DNA of 36,129 nucleotides from Oscillospiraceae bacterium (GTDB taxonomy: Bacteria > Bacillota > Clostridia > Oscillospirales > Ruminococcaceae), in contig JAEDOB010000001.1 in the NCBI GenBank assembly GCA_016302225.1, forward strand, positions 1-36,129, given 5' to 3'. A program made the translations under genes and the position numbers. Shown one piece after another: positions 1-6,898 of this stretch (its first letter is position 1; each line of letters opens with the position of its first letter). Below the pieces are notes generated by a model. It was given only the letters and a program-made list of their open reading frames with translations. It was not told the origin of the DNA and did no database searches.

Positions 1-1740
1 GAAGCGCTTGCTTCAATTGCCGCTGTGTCAAAGGTCGAAATATACACAAAGCCTGCTGCGGACGAGTACGGAACGCACTATGTAATAGAAGGCACCGAAG
101 AAAAGCTTTGCGAAAAGGCGGGCTGTGCCGACGGTACAACAATAGTTGTCAGAGATATTTTCTACAATGTTCCCGCACGTCTGAAATTTCTGAAAAAGGA
201 CGTTTCCGAGGGAAATTCCATTGCGAATATTATTGAGAAAATTGCTCTGTCACACCCCGATATTTCCTTTAAATTTATTCGTGACGGCAAGGCGGAATTT
301 TACACGTCGGGGGACGGTGATATTTTTTCCACCGTTTACACTGTTTTCGGGAAACAGCTTGCCGCTGCAATGCTACCCGTTGATTACGAGCTGAACGGTA
401 TCCACGTTGCGGGATTTACCATAAAGCCGCTATTCGGACGGGCAAAGCGTTCCTTTCAGAATTTCTTCATCAACGGCAGATATGTTCGTTCTTTTACATG
501 TACAAAAGCACTTGAGGACGCTTACACCAATTCAATTATGGAGGGAAAATTCCCTGCCTGTGTGCTGATGATAAATGTTCCGCCCGATGTTGTTGATGTG
601 AATGTCCACCCTGCGAAAATTGAAGTGAGATTTTCAAACGATGATGTCATCTATAACACTCTTTATTTTGCCATAAAAAGTGCGCTGCTGGCGGGAAGTG
701 TTCCGTCGGAGATGAGCATTCCGTCACGGCCGAAGATAGATTACACGGTCTATCCGCAGAAGCCGACTCCTCCGCCCGAGCAGTATCGTTTCGCCGAACC
801 GGAGAAGCCCGCCGAGCCTCTTAAGGCAGTAAAGGTGTCGGTCAGCGTTCCGACGGAAGTTGTTCCCGAAATACGTCCTGCTGCCGAACCTGCTCCTGTT
901 GAAGTGATACCCGAAAAGGCGGCTGAAAAACCTGCCGAACCGATCATCGAAAAGAATGAAGCTGCATCGGAAGTATGCGAACCTCCTGTTGAAATTCCGG
1001 TTCCGAGCGAGGAAACAAAGCCGATTGCCGAGGATAAGCCTATTGAAGAACCAAAAGAAGAAACACCTTCCGCTGCGGCGGAGGAACCTGTTTCGGGCTT
1101 CAAATATATAAATTCCGGTTCGCTTAAAAAGAAATCGGAGCCTGTCCTTGAAATACAGCAGAAGGAAGAAAAAACGGTCAGACTTATCGGTGAAGCGTTT
1201 AAGACATATGTTATTGCAGAGTGCGGCGATGAGGTCGTATTCATAGACAAGCATGCTGCTCATGAGCGTATTCTTTTTGAGAATATCAAGGCAAGAAAGC
1301 AGCCGCTTAATTCGCAGATGCTGCTTGTCCCTATAGAGATAATGCTGGAATATTCCGAATATGATGCGCTTGAAGAAAACAGTGCGCTTATCTCTGAGCT
1401 GGGATTTGAGATAGGATTTGTGAAGGCTCCCCTTGTCAGCATCAAGGGAATTCCCGCAATTCTGGACGGCTGCGAGGCTGAGGGACTTGTTCAGGAGCTG
1501 GCTCGAAATCTTCTGGAGCACAAACATAATCCAATGCCCGAAATTCTTGATGATATGTATCACACCTTTGCGTGCAAAGCGGCAATTAAAGCGCATGATA
1601 CAAATTCGCCTAAAGAGCTGATGTGGCTGGTGAAGGAAGTGCTGTCGAGAGATGAGATAAGGTACTGTCCCCACGGCAGACCTGTCATGTTCAAGCTTAC
1701 CAAATACGATTTTGACAAGCAGTTTAAGAGGATTGTCTGA
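1..1740 (+). CDS. mutL: DNA mismatch repair protein MutL (5' end missing)
   Basis: The reading frame is open from base 1, so the N-terminal ATPase start lies outside the window; 579 residues are visible. The first residues (EALASIAAVSKVEIYTK) match the GFRGEALASI region of the GHKL ATPase. The motif GTTIVVRDIFYNVPARLKFL follows at about visible residues 37-56. A Pro/Glu/Ala-rich linker of roughly 120 residues separates this from the C-terminal dimerisation/endonuclease domain. That domain has DKHAAHERILFE (from visible residue 416), ACKAAIKAHD and CPHGRPVMFKL. The family motif is DQHA(x)2E(x)4E; here Q is replaced by K but the metal-binding acidic and His positions remain. This suggests a nicking MutL, as in bacteria that lack MutH. 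It is followed after 10 bases by miaA. Confidence 0.97.
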   Translation, partial: EALASIAAVSKVEIYTKPAADEYGTHYVIEGTEEKLCEKAGCADGTTIVVRDIFYNVPARLKFLKKDVSEGNSIANIIEKIALSHPDISFKFIRDGKAEFYTSGDGDIFSTVYTVFGKQLAAAMLPVDYELNGIHVAGFTIKPLFGRAKRSFQNFFINGRYVRSFTCTKALEDAYTNSIMEGKFPACVLMINVPPDVVDVNVHPAKIEVRFSNDDVIYNTLYFAIKSALLAGSVPSEMSIPSRPKIDYTVYPQKPTPPPEQYRFAEPEKPAEPLKAVKVSVSVPTEVVPEIRPAAEPAPVEVIPEKAAEKPAEPIIEKNEAASEVCEPPVEIPVPSEETKPIAEDKPIEEPKEETPSAAAEEPVSGFKYINSGSLKKKSEPVLEIQQKEEKTVRLIGEAFKTYVIAECGDEVVFIDKHAAHERILFENIKARKQPLNSQMLLVPIEIMLEYSEYDALEENSALISELGFEIGFVKAPLVSIKGIPAILDGCEAEGLVQELARNLLEHKHNPMPEILDDMYHTFACKAAIKAHDTNSPKELMWLVKEVLSRDEIRYCPHGRPVMFKLTKYDFDKQFKRIV

Positions 1741-1750
1741 AAGGAATGCT

Positions 1751-2707
1751 ATGTCGGATAAAGATAAAAAAATACCCGTTCTTGTTATTGTCGGACCTAC
1801 CGCTTCGGGAAAGACCGCTCTCGGTGTTGAGCTTTGCAGGGAGCTGAACGGTGAGGTCGTTTCCGCGGATTCCATGCAGGTCTACAAAGGCATGGATATT
1901 GCAACGGCAAAGCCCACTGCCGATGAAACTATGGGCGTGCCCCATCACCTCATAAGTGTTGTGGAGCCTGAGTGTGAATTCAGCGTTGCGGATTATGTAA
2001 AGCTTGCTTCTGCTGCTATAATGGATATTCACAGCAGGGGAAGGCTGCCTGTTTTGGTAGGCGGTACGGGACTTTATGTTAATTCGCTTATGGACAATAT
2101 TTCCTTTGACAGTGCCCAAACCGATGGAAATGTCCGCAGACGGCTTACCGAAGAATCCGAAAGGCTTGGCAGAGAAGCTATGCTTGAACGCCTGAGAAAT
2201 ATCGATCCCGACACGGCTGCGGAGCTGCACCCGAACAATATCACAAGAATTATCCGTGCACTTGAAATTTATGAGCTTACGGGTATGAAATTCAGCGAAT
2301 ATAAAGCAGTCAGCCGTTCGGTGGAATCGCCGTACAAGCCGTGTTTTATCGGGCTTACCTATAATGACAGAGGCTTGCTGTATGACAGGATAAACAAGCG
2401 TGTTGACATTATGGCGGAAAACGGGCTTGTGGAGGAGGCACGTAAGGTCTGGGAAAACAGTCACGGTCTTAAAACTGCCCATCAGGCTATCGGATACAAA
2501 GAGCTTAGCCCGTACTTTGAGGGTACCAAAACCCTTGAGGAATGCCTTGATTTTCTGAAAATGCAGACTCGGAGATACGCAAAACGTCAGCTGACCTGGT
2601 TTCGCAGAGATGACAGAATTAATTGGATAGAAATAGACAAAGTATTAAATAAAAGAAAACTTATTATGGATTGCTTAAATATAGTAGAAAAATCTGAAAT
2701 TATATGA
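1751..2707 (+). CDS. miaA: tRNA dimethylallyltransferase MiaA
   Basis: MiaA transfers a dimethylallyl group to the N6 of A37 in tRNAs that read codons beginning with U. The 318-residue length is normal for the family. The P-loop GPTASGKT is near the N-terminus, followed by the substrate-binding region SADSMQVYKGMDIATAKP and GGTGLYV. The C-terminal TRRYAKRQLTWFR segment is characteristic. The frame is open upstream to 1712, but the ATG at 1751 was chosen because AAGGA lies just before it and the protein then begins MSDKDKKIPVLVIVGPTASG, as expected. The 3' end is noticeably A+T-rich and appears to carry the hfq promoter. The mutL-miaA-hfq order is known from many bacteria. Confidence 0.97.
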   Translation: MSDKDKKIPVLVIVGPTASGKTALGVELCRELNGEVVSADSMQVYKGMDIATAKPTADETMGVPHHLISVVEPECEFSVADYVKLASAAIMDIHSRGRLPVLVGGTGLYVNSLMDNISFDSAQTDGNVRRRLTEESERLGREAMLERLRNIDPDTAAELHPNNITRIIRALEIYELTGMKFSEYKAVSRSVESPYKPCFIGLTYNDRGLLYDRINKRVDIMAENGLVEEARKVWENSHGLKTAHQAIGYKELSPYFEGTKTLEECLDFLKMQTRRYAKRQLTWFRRDDRINWIEIDKVLNKRKLIMDCLNIVEKSEII

Positions 2708-2713
2708 TATAAT
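2685..2713 (+). promoter_or_regulatory. Candidate sigma-A promoter for hfq
   Basis: TAGAAA (2685-2690, four of six matches to TTGACA) and a perfect TATAAT (2708-2713) are separated by 17 bases. The -10 box begins just after the miaA stop codon. The leader to hfq would be about 60 bases. The -35 box is only moderate, so this is a prediction. Confidence 0.5.
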
Positions 2714-2720
2714 AACATTT

Positions 2721-2740
2721 ATAATGGCTTTAGCTATTAT
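2721..2740 (+). promoter_or_regulatory. Small dyad in the hfq leader
   Basis: ATAATGGCT and AGCTATTAT form nine pairs (one G-U) around a two-base centre. A second tiny dyad, ACGAT/ATCGT, follows at about 2744-2755. Both lie between the candidate promoter and the hfq ribosome site. They could be RNA structure or a DNA dyad; the tight loops make a stable hairpin uncertain. Confidence 0.3.
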
Positions 2741-2781
2741 GATACGATTTATCGTGAAAATACAGGAAGGAAGATTCACTT

Positions 2782-3018
2782 ATGAATAAAGGCTTAAATC
2801 TTCAGGACGCTTTTCTTAATCAAGCCAGGAAGGATAAGATCCCTGTAACCATATTCCTTACAAATGGCTATCAGTTTAAGGGAATGGTCAAGGGGTTTGA
2901 CAGCTATATCGTCATTCTTGACTGTGACGGAAAACAGAATCTTGTTTTCAAGCATGCAATTTCTACTATCATTCCATATAAGACTATATCAATTCTTGAC
3001 GCAGATCAGGACAAGTAA
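2782..3018 (+). CDS. hfq: RNA chaperone Hfq
   Basis: Hfq is a hexameric Sm-like protein that binds A- and U-rich RNA. The 78-residue length is typical of Firmicutes Hfq. Gln8 of the proximal face is present (NLQDAF). The Sm1 motif YQFKGMVKGFDSYIVIL is at about residues 30-46. The Sm2 motif reads FKHAISTIIP (residues 56-65), with Phe where Escherichia coli has Tyr55, followed by the conserved Lys-His pair. The ribosome site AGGAAGGA precedes the ATG with normal spacing. There is no acidic C-terminal extension. The adjacent miaA gene fits the conserved context. Confidence 0.97.
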   Translation: MNKGLNLQDAFLNQARKDKIPVTIFLTNGYQFKGMVKGFDSYIVILDCDGKQNLVFKHAISTIIPYKTISILDADQDK

Positions 3019-3032
3019 GAAAGGCAGAAATT

Positions 3033-4319
3033 ATGAATTCTGTAATGATGCGAATTCTTATTTTCCTGCTTTCGGTTTTTGTTCTCATAACGGTTTTCAG
3101 TCAGATCTATCTTAAATTTGACGACAAATACGAAACAGTTACCGCACACACCTATTCATCTGCGGAAAAGGCTGTTTTCAAGGGCGTCTTTATACGAGAT
3201 GAAACTCCCGTACCGTACAGCGGACGAGGTGTTATCAGCTATAAAAGCCCCGACGGCAGCAAGTTTGCAAAAAACTCTGTCATTGCCGAGGTTTACAACA
3301 ACGAAAGCGAAATTTCCGTAAATCAGCAGATAAAGGAGCTGACAGCTGAGAGAGATCTGCTTCTGGAGGTGCAAAATCCCGGAACGGTCGCTCTTGCCGA
3401 GCCTGATTTTCTTTCAAAGCAGATAGATGAAAAATACCGCACCATAACCTCGCTTATTGCAAAAAAGCGTTATGATGAGGTGGAGGAGGAGCGCAACGAG
3501 CTGCTGAAGCTTATGTGCATACTTCAGCTTGCAGTTGAAAACGAAACGGATTATAATGAGCGTATCAATGCTCTGGAAACTAAAATATCCGCTTTGGAGG
3601 CAAGGCAGGCAACTCCCTTTGAAAGCATTTCGGTAACAGATCCGGGATATTTCGTCAGCTATACCGATGGCTATGAGTCGGAGCTTACTCCCGAAAGAAT
3701 GGATATTCTGACTGCAGATGACATTGAGCGGATAATCTCCGATACAGAGGAGCATAAAAGCGACGGTTATATCGGAAAGATGATCGACGGATATAAGTGG
3801 TATATGGCAGGCGTTATTGACAACTCCGAGGGCAGCTTTACCGAAGGCGGAAACGTTACTTTGAAGCTAAGCTCTTCCTCTGTACCGTTTAATGCGGTCA
3901 TTGAGAGGATAACTGCGGGAAATGATCCCAAAAAATCTGTGGTCATAATTTCCTGTGAAAATCTGACCTTTGATGTTGTTCAGCACCGTGTTGAGCGTGC
4001 AGAAATGGTTTTGAATGATTTCTACGGCTTAAAGGTGCCTGCCGAGGCTATCCGCTTTAATCGTGAGAACGAAAAGGGCGTTTATGTAAAGCTGGGACAG
4101 AAGATCACGTTCAAGAAAATAGATGTTGTTTTTACGGGAGATGATTATGTCCTTTCCCGCATTACGCAGGACAGCAGCTATCTTGCGGTTTATGAGGATA
4201 TTATTGTTGAGGGAGTGAATACAAATGAGTTCCTTGAAACCGAAGACGATATCAACGGAACTGTCGGAGGAAAATCCGAATCCGTGCAGTCCGAAAGCGG
4301 AACAACCGCAGCTACCTGA
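3033..4319 (+). CDS. HlyD-like membrane-anchored periplasmic-adaptor family protein
   Basis: This 428-residue protein has a short cytoplasmic start and one membrane segment at about residues 5-25 (MRILIFLLSVFVLITVFSQI), then a long extracytoplasmic part. It contains a lipoyl/barrel-sandwich-like strand region (GVISYKSPDGSKFAKNSVIAEV), a charged helical, coiled-coil-like stretch at about residues 95-195, and a second beta-rich part. This layout resembles HlyD/RND-adaptor proteins, but no transporter is encoded beside it. It sits between hfq and the yggS-sepF-ylmH-divIVA cluster, so a role at the cell envelope or division site is possible but inferred. The last 30 or so residues are low-complexity (Ser/Glu/Thr/Gly) and overlap the yggS start for 95 bases in another frame. 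Confidence 0.7.
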   Translation: MNSVMMRILIFLLSVFVLITVFSQIYLKFDDKYETVTAHTYSSAEKAVFKGVFIRDETPVPYSGRGVISYKSPDGSKFAKNSVIAEVYNNESEISVNQQIKELTAERDLLLEVQNPGTVALAEPDFLSKQIDEKYRTITSLIAKKRYDEVEEERNELLKLMCILQLAVENETDYNERINALETKISALEARQATPFESISVTDPGYFVSYTDGYESELTPERMDILTADDIERIISDTEEHKSDGYIGKMIDGYKWYMAGVIDNSEGSFTEGGNVTLKLSSSSVPFNAVIERITAGNDPKKSVVIISCENLTFDVVQHRVERAEMVLNDFYGLKVPAEAIRFNRENEKGVYVKLGQKITFKKIDVVFTGDDYVLSRITQDSSYLAVYEDIIVEGVNTNEFLETEDDINGTVGGKSESVQSESGTTAAT

Positions 4320-5013
4320 GGTTCCGCCGGAGCGCCGCAGGGAGATAACCGAAAACATTAAGCGCATACGATATGAAGTCGGTGAAGCGATTGCAAAATA
4401 TCGAAGCCCCGACGATGATATACGAATTATGGCGGTAACAAAAACCGTGCCTCCTCAGGACGTGAATATCGCCATAGGTGAGGGGCTGACGCTTCTCGGC
4501 GAAAATCGTGTCCAGGAGTATCTTGGCAAGAAGGAGCTTTACGCAGTCCCCCATGAGCTGCATATTATCGGCAGTCTGCAAAGCAATAAGGTAAAGTACA
4601 TTGCTGCTGATGCGGATATGATCGAGTCGGTGGACAGCTTGAAGCTTGCAGGTGAGATCAATCGTCAATGTCAAAAAATCGGTCGGGTAATGCCTGTATT
4701 GTGTGAAGTAAACATTGGCGGTGAGGAGTCCAAGGGCGGCATAGCTCCCGAAAATCTTTATGATTTTCTGCATAATATTTCAATATTTGGAAATATTGCT
4801 GTGAAAGGATTAATGACCATACCGCCTAGGGGCGATTCCGAAAAATTTTTTTACAAAATGCAGGAACTTTTTATTGACATTCAGAGCAAAAACATAGATA
4901 ATATAAGTATGTCGGTTTTATCCATGGGTATGTCACAGGACTATGCCTTGGGTATAAAATACGGCTCAAATATTGTAAGAATAGGAACAAAGCTCTTCGG
5001 AGCAAGAATATAA
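4225..5013 (+). CDS. yggS: YggS/PROSC family pyridoxal-phosphate homeostasis protein
   Basis: The single-domain PLP-binding TIM-barrel fold is recognised from IMAVTKTVPP (PLP lysine at residue 73), LLGENRVQEY, HIIGSLQSNKVKYI, the VNIGGEESKGG segment, LSMGMSQDY and RIGTKLFG. The family controls cytosolic PLP pools. The ATG at 4225 follows GAGGGAG at normal spacing and gives 262 residues, about 35 more than usual. Residues 1-38 are a Pro/Glu-rich extension before the expected start (ENIKRIRYEV). No better internal start codon precedes the conserved part, so the extension is probably translated, overlapping the upstream gene by 95 bases. YggS beside sepF is common in Gram-positive bacteria. Confidence 0.93.
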   Translation: MSSLKPKTISTELSEENPNPCSPKAEQPQLPEVPPERRREITENIKRIRYEVGEAIAKYRSPDDDIRIMAVTKTVPPQDVNIAIGEGLTLLGENRVQEYLGKKELYAVPHELHIIGSLQSNKVKYIAADADMIESVDSLKLAGEINRQCQKIGRVMPVLCEVNIGGEESKGGIAPENLYDFLHNISIFGNIAVKGLMTIPPRGDSEKFFYKMQELFIDIQSKNIDNISMSVLSMGMSQDYALGIKYGSNIVRIGTKLFGARI

Positions 5014-5031
5014 TTGTGGAGGAATTAAGAA

Positions 5032-5487
5032 ATGGGATTTATGGACACTATCAGACAGGCTCTTGCAATCGGTGATGACGGCGGAGATGATTACGACAGA
5101 GATGATTATGGTCGAGATGCAGACGAGGTTGACAGCAGACATGACCGCAGAGGTGATCGCTACAATGACCCAAAGGGTGACCGTGTTATTAAGGTTTCTG
5201 CAACTGCTCAGCTTCAGGTCATTCTTGTTAAGCCAGAGAAGTATTCTGATACAAAGCAGATCGCCGATCACCTGAATGAGAAGAAAACTGTCGTACTTAA
5301 TCTGGAGTCGACTACTCCCGATGTTACAAGAAGAATTATCGACTTTTTGGGCGGTGTTGCTTATGCCAACGGCGGAAATATCAAGCCTGTTGCAAACAAT
5401 ACCTTCATAATCACACCCTATAATGTAGGCTTTGTCGGTGAGGATCTGGTAGGCGAGCTTGAAAATAACGGAGTATTTATCGGCTGA
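5032..5487 (+). CDS. sepF: Cell division protein SepF
   Basis: SepF is a ring-forming FtsZ-binding protein that anchors the Z ring to the membrane. The N-terminal MGFMDTIRQALAIG is the expected membrane-binding amphipathic helix. An Asp/Arg-rich linker (about residues 17-50) follows, and then the SepF domain with ILVKPEKYSDTKQIADHL, VVLNLESTTPDVTRRIIDFL, GGVAYANGG and FIITPYNVGF. The length of 151 is normal. The ribosome site GTGGAGGA precedes the ATG. The stop overlaps the ylmH start by one base, so the two should be translationally coupled. Confidence 0.97.
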   Translation: MGFMDTIRQALAIGDDGGDDYDRDDYGRDADEVDSRHDRRGDRYNDPKGDRVIKVSATAQLQVILVKPEKYSDTKQIADHLNEKKTVVLNLESTTPDVTRRIIDFLGGVAYANGGNIKPVANNTFIITPYNVGFVGEDLVGELENNGVFIG

Positions 5488-6260
5488 TGAAGATTCCGTC
5501 AGGGCTGCTTTCTGCTTTGACGCAGGAGGATACGCTGTTTGTCAAGCATATACTGGATCTGTATGAACTGTCGGAGAAGCGAGCGATGCCCGTGTTTTCG
5601 GCATTTATGGATATGGGAAGGCGTGCTGTCTGTGAGGACGTTTTGTCTGCGCTGAAGCTGAACGGCTGTTTTTACGGCGGTTTTGAAGATGCGGAAAGGA
5701 CTGTTCTGGGCTTTTATCCAGATTTTCTCGAACCTGAATTTTCGGATTTTCCTATAAAATGCGTGAAATTCTCATTCAGAAAAGCGGACAAGCTTTCTCA
5801 CCGTGATATTCTCGGTTCTTTGATGGCTATGCAGATAAAACGGGAAATGGTTGGCGATATTATTATTTCCGAGGGCTGCGCCGAGGCTATGGTTTACGAT
5901 ACCATCGCTCCCGAAGCCGAAAGTATATGCAAAATTGGACGAGTAGGAGTGTCTGCATCAATGATCGATGCCCCCGATATAATGCCTGAAAGGAATTTCC
6001 GTATTATCAGCGGAACGGTGCCGTCTATGAGGATAGACTGCATTGCCGCTCTTGCTATGAATGTCAGCAGGGAAAAGGCTTCTGCGGCACTCAGATCGGA
6101 GAAAATTATGCTCAATTACCGTTCGGTTTCCGATAACGATAAAGCTGTGTCCGAGGGAGATATTCTGTCTGTTCGAGGATACGGAAAATTCAGGATCGGA
6201 AAGATCGGCGGAGAAACCAAAAAAGGCAGGATATATTTAACCATAGAAAAATATGAGTAG
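5487..6260 (+). CDS. ylmH: YlmH family S4-domain RNA-binding protein
   Basis: The 257-residue protein matches the YlmH family. It has an N-terminal FtsZ-associated/RNA-binding-like region (about 1-170) and a C-terminal S4 domain at about 180-245 (RIDCIAALAMNVSREKASAAL, then VSEGDILSVRGYGKFRIG). Bacillus YlmH has been linked to division and to binding of stalled 50S-peptidyl-tRNA complexes in ribosome quality control. The gene starts on the final base of the sepF stop codon and has no close Shine-Dalgarno, consistent with coupling. It ends with TAG, one of only three such stops seen in the window. Confidence 0.92.
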   Translation: MKIPSGLLSALTQEDTLFVKHILDLYELSEKRAMPVFSAFMDMGRRAVCEDVLSALKLNGCFYGGFEDAERTVLGFYPDFLEPEFSDFPIKCVKFSFRKADKLSHRDILGSLMAMQIKREMVGDIIISEGCAEAMVYDTIAPEAESICKIGRVGVSASMIDAPDIMPERNFRIISGTVPSMRIDCIAALAMNVSREKASAALRSEKIMLNYRSVSDNDKAVSEGDILSVRGYGKFRIGKIGGETKKGRIYLTIEKYE

Positions 6261-6293
6261 GCTCAATGCCTGCAACAGAAAGGATGCGTCATT

Positions 6294-6845
6294 ATGATAA
6301 ACGCAAAGGACGTTACCGCTAAGCAGTTTGATAAGGCGACTTTTGGCTATAAGCCCGAGGACGTTGACGATTTTCTCAGAGAGGTAGCTATGACTATTTC
6401 CCAGCTTCAGAAGGATAAGGAAGAAACCGAAAAGAAGATGGAAGTGCTGGTGGATAAGGTAAGAGAGTACAAGAATGATGAAGAAGCTCTCAAGGCCGCT
6501 CTTATCGGTGCTCAGAAGCAGGGAAAGCTTGTTATTGCTGAGGCTGAAGAAACTGCAAAGAAGATAATTGCCGATGCAAATTATGAGGCTGACAGAATTA
6601 TCGGTTCCACAAGAATTGATATTGTTAAGGAAAAGGAATGTCTTGAAAAGATGAAGCAGGAGGTTTCCGATTTCAAGTCAAATCTTCTGGATATGTACAG
6701 AGAGCATCTGGCTATGCTCACAAAAATTCCCGATTTTGATACAGAAGATGAAGAAGATGAAGAAGAGGAAGAAGAGGCTGCCGTTGACGAGGAAGCTACA
6801 AGAGTTATCGAAACTCCCGCAGCCGATGGTTCTTCTTTTAACTAA
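6294..6845 (+). CDS. divIVA: DivIVA/GpsB family protein
   Basis: The N-terminus carries the DivIVA membrane-curvature and dimer motif (DVTAKQFDKATFGYKPEDVDD, about residues 5-25). It is followed by coiled coil with regular charged heptads to about residue 145. The C-terminal tail is strongly acidic (runs of Glu/Asp, about 146-170). The protein is 183 residues and cytoplasmic, expected at poles or septa, where DivIVA recruits envelope or division proteins. AGAAAGGATG gives a plausible ribosome site. Its position after ylmH is the standard Gram-positive arrangement. Confidence 0.94.
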   Translation: MINAKDVTAKQFDKATFGYKPEDVDDFLREVAMTISQLQKDKEETEKKMEVLVDKVREYKNDEEALKAALIGAQKQGKLVIAEAEETAKKIIADANYEADRIIGSTRIDIVKEKECLEKMKQEVSDFKSNLLDMYREHLAMLTKIPDFDTEDEEDEEEEEEAAVDEEATRVIETPAADGSSFN

Positions 6846-6898
6846 TATATATTTTTGTTTATTTTCGGACCGAACGGTCTTTAAGGAGAGTTAGTGAA

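Noticed and set aside
724..1875. A 383-codon frame antisense to mutL and miaA
   Set aside because: It spans the mutL-miaA junction antisense, is rich in Arg/Phe/Leu, and has no motif; both sense genes are clear.
6846..6898. T-box leader for ileS
   Set aside because: The gap is only 53 bases and lacks the T-box sequence and antiterminator; only a small GACC/GGTC hairpin is present.
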